This document shows, one piece after another, positions 17,024-26,752 of a stretch of DNA of 64,000 nt (its first letter is position 1; each line of letters begins with the position of its first letter). The DNA is from Psychrobacter ciconiae. GTDB taxonomy: Bacteria > Pseudomonadota > Gammaproteobacteria > Pseudomonadales > Moraxellaceae. The position numbers were made by a program, and so were the translations under genes. The notes beneath the pieces were generated by a model that saw nothing but the letters and a program-made list of their open reading frames with translations, made no database searches and was not told where the DNA came from. The DNA is taken from the NCBI RefSeq assembly GCF_904846055.1, contig NZ_CAJGYV010000001.1, positions 1,798,001-1,862,000 on the forward strand. The letters run 5' to 3'.

Positions 17024-18193
17024 ATGACCATCGCCTCAAATAAACTTCGCATTGCGATTATTGCTCATTCGTTATTCCCGATTGCTGAGCCGTTTGCGGG
17101 CGGTCTTGAAATGATTACCTAACTGATTTGTAATCGACTGGTGGCACTTGGTCATGAGGTGCTGTTGTTTGCCCACGCAAATAGCCAAACCAAAGCCAAG
17201 CTTGTGCCCTTATTGAGCCGCGCGGCGGTGGCAGAGATGGTTGAGGCGGGCGAGCATGAGCTATTTGAAATGACGCCTGAGGAGGTTTATCAGCATCTGA
17301 CTTATCATGCGGCAATGCGCGAGATTTTAGAGCGTGACAAAGCCGAGCCGTTTGATGTGATTCACAACCACAGCTTGCATCACGTGCCGATGCTGATGGG
17401 GCAGGCATTTGGCAGGCGCTTTTTTACTACTTTTCATACGCCTAACTTGCCGCAATTAAAGCTTGCCTTATTAACGCTGCAATTAGGAACCCTCACGCAA
17501 TTTACCTCAGTCAGCCGTCATCAACAACAGGTCTTTGCGCCCTTTGTGCCATCAAGCGTCATTTATAATGGCATCGCTGTGGATAGCTTCACCGTGCAAA
17601 CAAAAATGCCCGACGAGGAGATTTATTTTTGGTTTGGGCGCATTTGTCCTGAAAAAGGGACGCATTTAGCGATGGAGTATTGTCAAGCCGCTAAAAAACG
17701 CCTGATTATCGCAGGACCAAAAAGTAACGATGCCTATTTTGATGAAAAAGTCGCGCCGCTGTTAGCCGCAGATGGTCAAGATGGCGCGCCAAAATATTTT
17801 AATTACGTTGGGCATTTGACCAAAACCCAAATCAATACCTATTTAAATCAAGCAACCGCCATGCTGTTTACCAGCACTTGGGATGAGCCTTACGGGTTGA
17901 CGTTGGCAGAAAGCTTGGCTTGCGGCACGCCGGTGATAGGCTTTGATGTTGGCGCAAGTGCTGAGATTATCACCAAAGATACCGGCGTTATCGTCACTAA
18001 GCTGGACAAAGAAGCGTTTATTGCTGCATTTGAGAAAGTTAAAAGCATTTCGCGCCTTGATTGTCGCCGCCGCGCTGAGGAATTTTGTTCCGCTGAAGCC
18101 ATGGTAACTGGCTATTTGCAGCTTTATTTTGAGCTAGAGGCGTCAGCAAAACCGCCAAACCCATTTAAAAACATCACCGCTTTAGTGAGCTGA
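17024..18193 (+). pseudogene. GT4 glycosyltransferase with in-frame stop at codon 33
   Basis: Reading from the ATG at 17024 (AGGAG at 17007-17011) gives a normal GT-B start, IAIIAHSLFPIAEPFAGGLEMIT, then TAA at 17120-17122, then continues in the same frame as LICNRLVALGHEVLLF. One base change (CAA to TAA) explains it. The remaining 350 residues are intact: GRICPEKGTHLA and the family E-x7-E motif EPYGLTLAESLACGTPVIGF. Without the first 40 residues the N-terminal acceptor-side loop is lost. Restart at the GTG at 17141 is possible, but no ribosome site is evident. A sequencing error or suppressed stop are alternatives. Confidence 0.8.
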
Positions 18194-18275
18194 CAGTTTG
18201 TTAACTGATGGTTTGTTAATTGACAGTTTGCGTCAAACTCATCTTAATGAATCCCAATAAGGTAACTCTTTAAAT

Positions 18276-19502
18276 ATGAATATCGGCTACTACGCGCATC
18301 ATCACGGCTCAGGGCATTGCCGGCAAGCGGATAAGTTGGCAGGATTGTTGCCAAAAGACTGCCGTCACAAGCTGACTGTGTTTACTACCGTCAGCGCTGA
18401 GCAGTTTAGTTTTTCAAACCTTGATGAGGCGCAAGTGGTGCGGCTTGCTCCTGAAGAAGAGCGCGATGATGATGTCTTGTCAGGGCGACCGGCGCGGCAG
18501 TTTTTACCAGACTGTTTGCATTACTCACCCGTTGGCAATCGTGATATCCAGCAGCGCAGTTGGCAACTGCTCGATGGCATTCGGCGCTTTGGTATTGATT
18601 TGATGATAGTTGATGTCAGTGCCGAGGTTGCCATGCTTTGCCGCGCGGTCAGTATTCCATATTTGTACGTAAGGCTTGCAGGAAGCCGTGATGATGCCCC
18701 GCATCTAAACGCCTTTGCCGGAGCACTTGGAGTGCTTGCGCCTTTTCCAGAACGGCTCGATAGCTTGCAAACGCGCACTTGGGTTCGCCAAAAAACGCGG
18801 TATTTGGATTTTTTAACTACGCCGCCAGCAGAACCACGCTTGGATAGCTTGATAACTACGCTGAGCAAGATTGCCAAAACGATGGCGCTTGACGACAAAA
18901 CGCGGCAAAAAATTGCCCAATATCAACAAGAGCAACTAAATGGCATAGCTTTCAAAGCTAAAAAAACGGTACTCATTACGGTTATTAAAGGTTTTGGCGG
19001 TCATAAAAGCATTGATGGCAAGCTGCCAGAGCTGCGCAAGCTTTGGTCAGAGGCATTGATTATATCGTTAGGACCTATCAGCGATGAGGCTCGGCAGTAT
19101 GTCGATATTGCCGCAACCGTTGACGATGTCACGCCCTTTTTGGCGTTTAGCGACTATTTGCTGATGGCTTGTGGTTTAAATGCGATTGCTCAGGCGTATC
19201 CCTTTACAACGCCGCTGATCGCGCTTCCCGATGTGCGACCGCACGATGAGCAAGAAGCAATGGCAGCAGCGCTCATTGAGCAGCGCTCGGCGATGAGTTG
19301 GGCACAATTCTTGCAGTATTCAATGACGCTTGATAGCACGCTTTTACCAAGTGCTTCAAAATCACCGATAGACAATCAAGCTGCTTGCGAGTTGATGACA
19401 AGCTTGGCAGCCAGCAGCTCGGTAAAATCTTGGTTTAAAAACTGGCTATTACCTCAGCTTGAAGTTTCGCCAAAACCCCAATCTCATCACAGCCAAAATT
19501 AA
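18276..19502 (+). CDS. GT-B glycosyltransferase, MurG-like
   Basis: The 408-residue product begins MNIGYYAHHHGSGHCRQA, the glycine-rich acceptor loop seen in MurG-type (GT28-like) glycosyltransferases. Later GFGGHKSIDGKLPEL and DDVTPFLAFSDYLLMACGLNAIAQAYPF match the nucleotide-sugar side of such enzymes, where the second normally reads G-x-N-x-x-x-E. It has no signal peptide or clear membrane segment. It is the third gene of the cluster, about 80 bases after the GT4 gene. Donor and acceptor are unknown. Confidence 0.75.
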   Translation: MNIGYYAHHHGSGHCRQADKLAGLLPKDCRHKLTVFTTVSAEQFSFSNLDEAQVVRLAPEEERDDDVLSGRPARQFLPDCLHYSPVGNRDIQQRSWQLLDGIRRFGIDLMIVDVSAEVAMLCRAVSIPYLYVRLAGSRDDAPHLNAFAGALGVLAPFPERLDSLQTRTWVRQKTRYLDFLTTPPAEPRLDSLITTLSKIAKTMALDDKTRQKIAQYQQEQLNGIAFKAKKTVLITVIKGFGGHKSIDGKLPELRKLWSEALIISLGPISDEARQYVDIAATVDDVTPFLAFSDYLLMACGLNAIAQAYPFTTPLIALPDVRPHDEQEAMAAALIEQRSAMSWAQFLQYSMTLDSTLLPSASKSPIDNQAACELMTSLAASSSVKSWFKNWLLPQLEVSPKPQSHHSQN

Positions 19503-19553
19503 GTTATTTTTTAAATAAGTTGATAGCGCTAATGCTACAATGACAAGGATGTT

Positions 19554-20504
19554 ATGTCACACCTGAATCAAAAAACACTTCCGGTAAGCGTCATTACCAC
19601 CTGCTTTGGTCGCAATGCCCATTTATACAATTTACTTTCAAGCCTTGCCGCCGCAAGCGCCGTTCCAAGTGAGGTCATTATCGTTAATGATGATTCGGAC
19701 AAGGACGTGCTGGCAAGTTATCCATTAACGATTAAACAAATACCTACCAAAAGCACCGCCACCGACGGCAGGTTTGATATTGGTTGCAACCGTAACTTAG
19801 GCGCTGCCGCCGCGAGCAATGAGGCGATGATATTTTTAGATGTTGATTGCTTGGTTGCTGATGACTTTATTGAAAGCTTATTTGAGCGCATGACCCGCCA
19901 TCCGACTGCGCTTTTGATGGGGCAGCCGCGTTATTTGACTCGCCCGCTATCAAAAATAGAAAGCCGCCAATTAAAGCAGGGCAAACTTGCCATGGCAACG
20001 CTGAATCGGTTGTCTATCTTAAATCCTTACCGTTTTAATTTCACCATGCAAAGTTACGACCAAAAAGACAATGACGACAAAGGCATCATTCTCACTCAAG
20101 ATTATGGCGCGTTTTGGAGCTTGTGCTTTGGCATTTACCGCGACCAATTTAAACAAATCGGCGGCTTTGATACGGCTTATATTGGCTATGGCGCAGAAGA
20201 TACCGACTTTGCATTTATGGCAAAAAAGCTTGGTATCGCATTTTACTTAACCAACGACCTTGTTTATCATCAGCAGCACAGCGTTCACCGACCCTCAATC
20301 AACCATTTAAACAGCATCGTGGTTAATGCCAATCGCTTTTATCAAAAATGGCAGCATTGGCCGATGTCAGGTTGGCTGAGTGAGTTTGCGCAGTTACACC
20401 TGATTGAATGGTCAGCCGCGCAGTCCACAGCGATTAAGATTCAAAATACGCCATCACAAGCTGACATTGAAGCTGCCCATCAGCCTGACGCGCCTTTTAT
20501 TTAG
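19554..20504 (+). CDS. Glycosyltransferase, GT2 family
   Basis: The 316-residue protein is a soluble GT-A enzyme: VSVITTCFGRNAHLYNLLSSL, then VNDDSD, the metal-binding FLDVDC, and GGFDTAYIGYGAEDTDFAFM with the catalytic acidic residues typical of galactosyl/N-acetylgalactosaminyl-transferase-like domains. AAGGA is 4-5 bases ahead of the ATG. It ends the glycosyltransferase row and converges with the minus-strand gene at 20546. Confidence 0.82.
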   Translation: MSHLNQKTLPVSVITTCFGRNAHLYNLLSSLAAASAVPSEVIIVNDDSDKDVLASYPLTIKQIPTKSTATDGRFDIGCNRNLGAAAASNEAMIFLDVDCLVADDFIESLFERMTRHPTALLMGQPRYLTRPLSKIESRQLKQGKLAMATLNRLSILNPYRFNFTMQSYDQKDNDDKGIILTQDYGAFWSLCFGIYRDQFKQIGGFDTAYIGYGAEDTDFAFMAKKLGIAFYLTNDLVYHQQHSVHRPSINHLNSIVVNANRFYQKWQHWPMSGWLSEFAQLHLIEWSAAQSTAIKIQNTPSQADIEAAHQPDAPFI

Positions 20505-20545
20505 GGCGCAATTTGTCGCCGCTTTACCAGCTTTGTCAATCAAAC

Positions 20546-21394
20546 TTAGTATTGACTGATGCGCTCAACACCCACAGGCGGATTGGCAAGCTCAAAGCGC
20601 TCAAATGCCCAATTGTGACCCTCCCAAAAATGACCAGTTTTGTCCTCATCATTAAATCCAAGCATGATTATAGGCAAAAGGTCGGTCGAGTTTTTTTGTT
20701 GCTTGACATAATAGCGCGCTGATAATAGCAAACGATAAAGTAAAAATCCTGAGGTTGGCGCTGACGAGTGAATGTGACTAAATATTGGGTAATCGCTCAC
20801 CACCGCATGCGTTTCGGGTAATACGCGACATTGGTTTTGACAAATGATGGCTGATTTTAGTTCAGGCATGACAGTCAATCGCCGAGCTGCAGTGATAGGG
20901 TCGTCTTCTGGGCGCGGGTCATCGCAGGTCTGCGGAAACTGATAAGGAATATTGGCGAACATCATCCCAATAGGCGCTTGCGGCAGCATCGACTCAATGG
21001 CGCTTAACTGATTGCGCCGTGGCGGCATTCCAAAATGTAACTTACTGTCGCCAATCTGCCGAAAAAACAACAGCTTTGGCAGTGATTTTGCGCAAGGGTG
21101 CTCGCTAAAAAAGTCAGCATGGATAAAATGATTAAACAGTACCACCACATCTGTGGGCTTAAGCAGTTTTTCGAGGGTTGTTGTTGTTATCGATGGGTTA
21201 TTGGCGATACAAACCAGACGTTGCTGTTTGAGTAGCGCATTTTGAGTGACCACCGGCAGACTTAAAAAAGCCTCTTTGGCATGAGTTTTGATAAAACGAG
21301 CTTGGTTGGTTTTAAAATTAGCAGGGCGATGATAGTCACCCTCATTTGAACGGGTGGCTAAAATCGTAGCCGAGTGTCGCGATATATTAGACAT
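20546..21394 (-). CDS. Unknown protein, possibly glycosyltransferase-like
   Basis: I do not firmly recognise this 282-residue protein. It has VVLFNHFIHADFF, a late SGFLLYRLLLSARYYVKQ helix and LLPIIMLGFNDEDKTGHFWEGHNWAFER. The order of a small alpha/beta domain, the SGxLL helix and an LGF strand followed by a His-rich loop recalls GT29/GT42-type sialyltransferase-like proteins. No signal peptide is seen. It faces the four glycosyltransferase genes with 41 bases between ends, which fits a role in the same glycan, though it is on the other strand. Confidence 0.5.
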   Translation of the reverse strand: MSNISRHSATILATRSNEGDYHRPANFKTNQARFIKTHAKEAFLSLPVVTQNALLKQQRLVCIANNPSITTTTLEKLLKPTDVVVLFNHFIHADFFSEHPCAKSLPKLLFFRQIGDSKLHFGMPPRRNQLSAIESMLPQAPIGMMFANIPYQFPQTCDDPRPEDDPITAARRLTVMPELKSAIICQNQCRVLPETHAVVSDYPIFSHIHSSAPTSGFLLYRLLLSARYYVKQQKNSTDLLPIIMLGFNDEDKTGHFWEGHNWAFERFELANPPVGVERISQY

Positions 21395-21603
21395 GACAGC
21401 AAAAGTTACCTTACTTTAAGTTTTTAAATGATTAGAATGAAAAGAGGTTGCAGCATCAGAAGTCGTATTAAAAATAGGCAATATTCAAAGCTATAAAAAG
21501 AGCTGCCACACATTCTAACTACACGCTGAAACCTTTTTATCGCAAAAAAAGTCTTGGATTTTATTATGATAAGGGCAAATCAATTATACTAGGATATCTT
21601 GTC

Positions 21604-22215
21604 ATGAAGCCCTTTTATCACCCAAATCCCTTTAAAAAAGGCACTCTTAAAGCAATCAGCGTAAGTGTTGGTTTAGCTTTGTCAGTAAGTCTTTTGAGCT
21701 TTAGCGCTCATAGCGCTACCTCGACTGCCAAAACGGCTCAAGCGTCAAGTGAAGTCCGCGCGGCAAAAGCTGCCAAAATCAGCCTAAAGCAAGCCATCAA
21801 TATCGCCAATAAACTTGCCAAAGGCACACTGGTCAGCGCCGAATTTGATGACGACGACCGCAATGCCAAAGGCGGCGTTTTTGAAATTGAAATTAACTCA
21901 GCCACCCACAACCACGAAATCAAAGTCGACGCCTTAACTGGAAAAGTGATCAGCCAAGACAGCTCGCGCTTAGACAGCGGCGATATTAGCGACTATCAAA
22001 CTCAGCAAAAAGCCAAAATTAATATCATGAATGCCATCAACCGCGCCGAAAAGCAGTTTGGCGGTCGGGTAATGGAGATTGAGTTTAAAAATGACCGTGA
22101 TTATAACGCCCATCCCAGCTATTACGAAATCGAGCTGTTAAAAGGCAATCAAATCATGGAAATCAAAATGGATGCCAACTCAGGAACCGCCTTTCAAACT
22201 AAAGTAAAAAGTTAA
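21604..22215 (+). CDS. Exported protein with two PepSY domains
   Basis: The 203-residue protein has a signal peptide (ISVSVGLALSVSLLSFSAHSA) followed by two PepSY repeats: ISLKQAINIANKLAKGTLVSAEFDDDD to NHEIKVDALTGKVI, and INIMNAINRAEKQFGGRVMEIEFKND to IMEIKMDANSGTAF. PepSY domains occur in periplasmic proteins and some are protease inhibitors or sensor parts. It is a single-gene unit with a terminator after it. The partner is unknown. Confidence 0.85.
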   Translation: MKPFYHPNPFKKGTLKAISVSVGLALSVSLLSFSAHSATSTAKTAQASSEVRAAKAAKISLKQAINIANKLAKGTLVSAEFDDDDRNAKGGVFEIEINSATHNHEIKVDALTGKVISQDSSRLDSGDISDYQTQQKAKINIMNAINRAEKQFGGRVMEIEFKNDRDYNAHPSYYEIELLKGNQIMEIKMDANSGTAFQTKVKS

Positions 22216-22237
22216 TTGATGCCAAAAACAGCGGTCA

Positions 22238-22274
22238 AGCGCCAATCCAAACTCTGATTGGCGTTTTGTTTTTT
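22238..22274 (+). terminator. Terminator after the PepSY gene
   Basis: CGCCAATC pairs with GATTGGCG around an 8-base loop and is followed by TTTTGTTTTTT. Confidence 0.85.
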
Positions 22275-22498
22275 AAGTTAAGTCACCGTTTTTGTACGTT
22301 GTTTTGACAAGATTGCGTTAAGATGATCACATCACAAGGTCGCTTACGGTTAATGATTTAAAATTTAGTGCGAAAAGCTCCCTGAGTCTGATTATTAATA
22401 ACAAGACTTTAAACCATTGAAAATCTATGCCATCGACCTTAAATTGGGAAACTTAATAAATTTTGCCAAATTATCTAAATGCTGATTAAGGACGCTTT

Positions 22499-23320
22499 AT
22501 GAGACGCCGAACCCTGTTGGCCTTTGCTGCAAGTATCACTTTGCTTAGCGCTTGCAGCCAAAACACGCCAAGCGATGCTAATGCTGAGTCGTCAAAAGAT
22601 GCCAGCCTGATTGAGCGCATCAACGCCGGCGGCACGATTAATGTGGGAACGGAGGGCACGTATCCGCCCTTTACTTATCATGATGAAAGCGGCAAATTGA
22701 CCGGTTATGATGTTGAGGTAACCCGAGCCGTTGCAGGCAAACTTGGCGTTAAGGTCGAGTTTAAGGAAACGCAGTGGGATGCCATGCTGGCAGGGCTTGA
22801 CTCTAAACGCTTTGATATGGTGGCAAACCAAGTTAGCCTTACCACCCCTGAGCGCAAGGCAAAATATGACAAAGCCACGCCATATAGCTGGTCGGGCGCG
22901 GTGGTGCTTGCGCCAAAAGATGACAACCGCTATAGCTCGTGGGAGGCGCTCAAAGGGCTCCGCTCCGCGCAGTCGCTGACCAGTAACTATGGCGAGCTTG
23001 CTGATCGCTATCAAGCAACCATCGTTCCGGTCGATGGGATGGCGCAGGCGGTGGAGCTTGTCAAACAAGACCGTGCTGATTTTACGATGAATGACAACCT
23101 TGCGGTGCTGGATTACCTCAAAAAATTCCCCAATAGCGGTCTTGAAATCAAGCTGGTCGCGCCAAAAGAGGAGCTTCGTGGTTCGGGGCTGGTGCTTCGC
23201 AAAGGCGAGGATGAGGCAGTTGCTAAGATTGACGAGGCAATGAGCCAATTGCAAGCCGACGGCACCTTAACCAAATTAAGCCAAGAGTTTTTTGGTGCGG
23301 ATATAAGTCAGCAAAAATAA
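22499..23320 (+). CDS. Amino-acid ABC importer, binding lipoprotein
   Basis: The 273-residue product is a family-3 solute-binding protein. A lipobox (LLSACS) with Cys19 ends the signal peptide, so it is anchored to the membrane facing the periplasm. [26 protein letters not shown] is the classic first-lobe motif. The nearest kinds are cystine/polar amino-acid binders (FliY/TcyJ), judged from the pattern. AAGGACG precedes the ATG. It starts a three-gene importer operon with permease and ATPase. Confidence 0.85.
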   Translation: MRRRTLLAFAASITLLSACSQNTPSDANAESSKDASLIERINAGGTINVGTEGTYPPFTYHDESGKLTGYDVEVTRAVAGKLGVKVEFKETQWDAMLAGLDSKRFDMVANQVSLTTPERKAKYDKATPYSWSGAVVLAPKDDNRYSSWEALKGLRSAQSLTSNYGELADRYQATIVPVDGMAQAVELVKQDRADFTMNDNLAVLDYLKKFPNSGLEIKLVAPKEELRGSGLVLRKGEDEAVAKIDEAMSQLQADGTLTKLSQEFFGADISQQK

Positions 23321-24042
23321 TGGCAAGTTTGATTGATTTTTTGGCGCTGCTGCCCTTTATGACGCCTGAGCGCGCCCAAATTGTGATTGACTCATTTTGG
23401 CCGATGCTCAAAGCAGGGCTGTATTATTCCATCCCGCTTGCCATCATCTCATTTATCATTGGTATGATGATAGCGCTTGGGGTGGCACTGATTCGCATTG
23501 TTCCGCGCTCAAGCCTTTGGCACCGGCTTGCTTATCGCTTGGCACGGGTCTATGTTTCAGCGATTCGCGGCACGCCGATGCTCGTTCAGCTGTTCATCAT
23601 TTTTTATGGTCTGCCAAGTGTCGGCGTCAAGCTTGAGCCGTTCCCCTCAGCGGTGATTGCGTTTTCGCTTAATATTGGTGCTTATGCGTCCGAAACGGTT
23701 CGCGCCTCGATTTTATCCATCCCAAAAGGTCAATGGGAGGCAGGCGCCACGGTAGGACTTAGCTATTTGCAAACCTTTCGCCATGTGATTTTGCCACAAG
23801 CGCTGCGCGTTTCTGTCCCACCCTTAGCAAATACCTTTATTAGCCTTGTCAAAGACACCTCGCTTGCCTCACTGGTGTTAGTCACGGAGCTGTTTAAACA
23901 AGCGCAAATCATCACCGCCCGCAATTATGAGTTTATGCTCGTTTATGTGGAGGCGGCGTTTTTATATTGGTGTATTTGCCTGATATTAACCTTTATTCAA
24001 GGCAGACTTGAGACGCGGCTTGACCGCTATGTGGCAAAATAA
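23320..24042 (+). CDS. Amino-acid ABC importer, permease
   Basis: The 240-residue membrane protein is of the HisMQ/TcyL-YecS family, with about five hydrophobic segments and the EAA loop [24 protein letters not shown]. The [19 protein letters not shown] stretch is characteristic of polar amino-acid permeases. Its ATG overlaps the binding-protein stop by one base (TAATG), a sign of translational coupling. It probably forms a homodimer, since only one permease is present. Confidence 0.9.
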   Translation: MASLIDFLALLPFMTPERAQIVIDSFWPMLKAGLYYSIPLAIISFIIGMMIALGVALIRIVPRSSLWHRLAYRLARVYVSAIRGTPMLVQLFIIFYGLPSVGVKLEPFPSAVIAFSLNIGAYASETVRASILSIPKGQWEAGATVGLSYLQTFRHVILPQALRVSVPPLANTFISLVKDTSLASLVLVTELFKQAQIITARNYEFMLVYVEAAFLYWCICLILTFIQGRLETRLDRYVAK

Positions 24043-24074
24043 AAGCTATAAAAAATTGCCGTTTAGGAGCGACA

Positions 24075-24818
24075 ATGATTAACGTCACCAACATTCAAAA
24101 AGCCTTTGGCGAAAATAGGGTGCTAAAAGGCATTGATTTAACCATTAAAAAAGGCAGCGTGGTGGTGATTTTAGGACCTTCAGGGTCAGGAAAAACCACA
24201 TTTTTACGCTGTCTAAATGCCCTTGAAATCCCCGACCAAGGGGTCATTAGTTTTGAAGATGACAATTTGGTGGTGGATTTTGGCAGCCAGCCGAGTAAAA
24301 AACTGCTGACCCGTTTGCAGCACAAATCAGGAATGGTGTTTCAGTCTTATAACTTATTTCCGCACAAAACGGCGGCGGAAAATCTGATGTTAGGTCCTAT
24401 GATCGCCCAAAAAAAGTCTAAATCTCAAAGCCATGAAAAAGCGTTAGCGCTGTTGGATAAAGTTGGGCTGAAAGACAAAGCTGATCTGTATCCGTTTCAA
24501 TTGTCCGGCGGTCAGCAGCAGCGTATAGGGATCGCTCGCGCTTTAGCGATTGAGCCTGAGCTGCTATTGTTCGATGAGCCAACCTCAGCGCTTGACCCTG
24601 AACTGGTTCAAGATGTGCTGGCAACCATGAAGCAGCTTGCCTCAGAAGGTTGGACGATGGTAGTGGTGACTCACGAGATTAACTTTGCCCGCGAGGTGGC
24701 TGATCATGTGGTGTTGATTGAAGGCGGCGTGGTCGTCGAGGAGGGGAGCGCTGAGCAGTTGTTTGAATTGTCCACCCATCCTCGAACGCAAGCCTTTTTG
24801 CAGCGAATCTTGTCATAA
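24075..24818 (+). CDS. Amino-acid ABC importer, ATPase
   Basis: The 247-residue ATPase has Walker A GPSGSGKTT, signature LSGGQQQR, Walker B LLLFDEPTSALDP and the H-loop VVTHE. It energises the importer encoded by the two preceding genes; the set resembles the cystine transporters TcyJLN/FliY-YecSC. TTAGGAG lies 6 bases ahead of the ATG. The specificity for cystine is an inference from family pattern. Confidence 0.92.
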   Translation: MINVTNIQKAFGENRVLKGIDLTIKKGSVVVILGPSGSGKTTFLRCLNALEIPDQGVISFEDDNLVVDFGSQPSKKLLTRLQHKSGMVFQSYNLFPHKTAAENLMLGPMIAQKKSKSQSHEKALALLDKVGLKDKADLYPFQLSGGQQQRIGIARALAIEPELLLFDEPTSALDPELVQDVLATMKQLASEGWTMVVVTHEINFAREVADHVVLIEGGVVVEEGSAEQLFELSTHPRTQAFLQRILS

Positions 24819-24837
24819 AAGCGCCGGCCGGTCTGAT

Positions 24838-25758
24838 TTACTGCGACTCAACATTCACGAGTAGTTTTCCACGAGCGTGTCTGGTTTCTGTTTTTTGTAG
24901 GGCATCAAGGGCATCAGCAAATGCAAATTGTTTTTCGACAACGATTGAAAGTTTTCCTGAGATAATAATATTGAGAATATCGTCAATCGCTTCTTGAAAG
25001 CTCAAGCGGTGCTCTAGCTGCTTGACATCGATGCCGCGCTGCCCCGTGACTAAGTCGCCTGAAACGCTAATGACCGTCCCGTGATCCTTGACCACCTCCA
25101 TACTGTCCTGAGTGGTATTGCGCTGAATCGCCAGAGCAATATCCACGCCGTTTGGTGCTGACGCTAAGACTGCCTGTTTCCAATGAGGATCTTGATAATC
25201 AACCGTGATTTGCGCGCCCAGTGATTGCATATACTCATGATTACCCTTAGAAGCAGAAGCAATGACTCTGACACCTTGATTGCGCGCAAGCTGAATGACC
25301 AATGTCCCGATGGCTCCAGATGCTCCGGCAATAAAAAGGGTATCTCCGGCGGTCAAATTGAGCGCTCGAAAGCATTCCATTGCCGTCTTTCCTGCGACAG
25401 GAAGCACAGCGGCAAGCTTTAAGTCCAGCTGCTTGGGTAAATGAACGACATTGCCTTGTGGCACTGCGACGAACTGCGCCCAACTGCCGCCTTTAACAAG
25501 GAGGCTGCTGCTGAGAATAACCTTATCGCCACTTCGAAACTCTTTAACTTGGCTTCCTACTTTGCTGATAATGCCTGCGCCTTCTAACCCGATCACATAA
25601 GGAAAATTGGCATCCTTTGGAATGAAATACCGGTCATGAACGCCAACGCCAAAAGCGCTCATTTTGACAAGCACCTCATCCGCGTCAATCTGAGGTAGAG
25701 CAACGTCTTGTAATTCTACCGTATCAGAGCTTGCATCCGTTCTCACATAAGCTTTCAT
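24838..25758 (-). CDS. Zinc-less MDR oxidoreductase (quinone-reductase-like)
   Basis: The 306-residue product is a medium-chain dehydrogenase/reductase of the quinone oxidoreductase type: GVHDRYFIPKDANFPYVIGLEGAGII near the start and the nucleotide-binding AGASGAIGTLVIQLAR at about 144-159. The zinc ligands of alcohol dehydrogenases are absent. It likely uses NADPH on a carbonyl or quinone. AAAGGAG precedes the ATG. It converges with the ABC operon at 24818 and has no functional link visible in its neighbours. Confidence 0.85.
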   Translation of the reverse strand: MKAYVRTDASSDTVELQDVALPQIDADEVLVKMSAFGVGVHDRYFIPKDANFPYVIGLEGAGIISKVGSQVKEFRSGDKVILSSSLLVKGGSWAQFVAVPQGNVVHLPKQLDLKLAAVLPVAGKTAMECFRALNLTAGDTLFIAGASGAIGTLVIQLARNQGVRVIASASKGNHEYMQSLGAQITVDYQDPHWKQAVLASAPNGVDIALAIQRNTTQDSMEVVKDHGTVISVSGDLVTGQRGIDVKQLEHRLSFQEAIDDILNIIISGKLSIVVEKQFAFADALDALQKTETRHARGKLLVNVESQ

Positions 25759-25865
25759 TGCCCACTCCTTTGATTAAGGCTTATGAATAGCATACCTGAT
25801 GCATCGCTAGAATCAAGGTATAAGGATCAGCGCCATAAGTAAGTTTAACCGTGTTACTGCTGTAC

Positions 25866-25899
25866 AAAAAAAGCCAGCTGACGAGCAACTGGCTTTTTT
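25866..25899. terminator. Terminator after allA
   Basis: AAAAAAGCCAG pairs with CTGGCTTTTTT across an 11-base loop. It lies just past the allA stop on the minus strand and works in either direction. Confidence 0.9.
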
Positions 25900-25915
25900 G
25901 TTATTTAGCTGCGCA

Positions 25916-26449
25916 TTAGTTTCTTGAAGCGCCTTCATAATCCACGCAAACTTCCCAATCGTCGATAGGAAGCTCAATGCAGTTATTGCCGTCGCCATTG
26001 ATACGGTCAACCACTAAAAAGTCGCAGTCCGCGCTAAGGGCAAGCAGGGGATGATGCCAAACGTTGGCGTCATACTGAACGCCTTGATGTGACTTGGCAT
26101 AAAACACTTCTAAATCATCAACTGATTTAGGCTCCGCGCCCGCTTTTGCGACTACAACAAGGTAGTCTTGACCGTTCATTGAAAAAAACGCTTGGGTTCC
26201 AAACGGATGATATTCCATGACCGAAAGCATAACGGGGCAGTCGCGCTTTTTGGTGCGAAAAATACTAAAGCCCACTTCACCGCCATCTAGCGATACTTTG
26301 GTGATGGCATGGTGACGGCAAGCATAGCCGCGATTGATATCCCAGCTATTGTCAGGGCACGCTTCATCTTCGTTATAAGGCTCAATCACTGAACCATAAG
26401 GTGCAAATGCCGCTTTGGTTAAAGGTTGGGCGATGATTTTAGCTTTCAT
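25916..26449 (-). CDS. allA: Ureidoglycolate lyase
   Basis: The 177-residue cupin-like product matches AllA, which splits ureidoglycolate into glyoxylate and urea. Visible family features are [10 protein letters not shown] near the start, [23 protein letters not shown] and [16 protein letters not shown], whose histidines and acidic residues fit the active site. AAAGG precedes the ATG. It is the last gene of the urate block; its substrate must come from allantoicase, which is not in the window. The glyoxylate made can enter the bhcBCD route. Confidence 0.9.
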   Translation of the reverse strand: MKAKIIAQPLTKAAFAPYGSVIEPYNEDEACPDNSWDINRGYACRHHAITKVSLDGGEVGFSIFRTKKRDCPVMLSVMEYHPFGTQAFFSMNGQDYLVVVAKAGAEPKSVDDLEVFYAKSHQGVQYDANVWHHPLLALSADCDFLVVDRINGDGNNCIELPIDDWEVCVDYEGASRN

Positions 26450-26752
26450 ATAATTACCTTTCTTACAGTCTCATTGGCTACCTTATCCAAAATAGGAAAG
26501 TGGCTTGAGGCGCTGCTTATCATTATTCCTTGTTAATAATCATTTGATTGTTAACATCTAAATACTAGAGCCAGTATTAGCTGCTAGCAGGGGATGGCGA
26601 TGATCGCCAAATCGGCTATTTTCTATATTAATAATCTAACCAAATTAACAATCTAACCAAAGACCGAACGCTACTGCTACGAGCCCAAAAATGTTCAAGG
26701 CACGTAGCAGGCGTAATTTTTGAAACTTAATAGGGAAATAACCGACCTTAAT
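26450..26752. other. Spacer between puuE and allA
   Basis: This 303-base AT-rich spacer holds no gene but contains the direct repeat listed at 26633-26661, and probably a promoter for allA. No strong terminator is seen. Confidence 0.4.
26633..26661. repeat. Direct repeat of a 12-mer ahead of allA
   Basis: AATCTAACCAAA occurs twice, at 26633 and 26650, starts 17 bases apart. The function is unknown; a paired protein-binding site is possible. Confidence 0.4.

Noticed and set aside
17141..18193. A normal 350-residue glycosyltransferase starting at GTG
   Set aside because: The frame extends upstream through one TAA to a well-formed GT-B N-terminus with its own ribosome site, so it is better read as an interrupted gene.
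22592..23254. 220-residue minus-strand open frame
   Set aside because: It is antisense to the binding-protein gene, which has a lipobox, family motifs and operon context.
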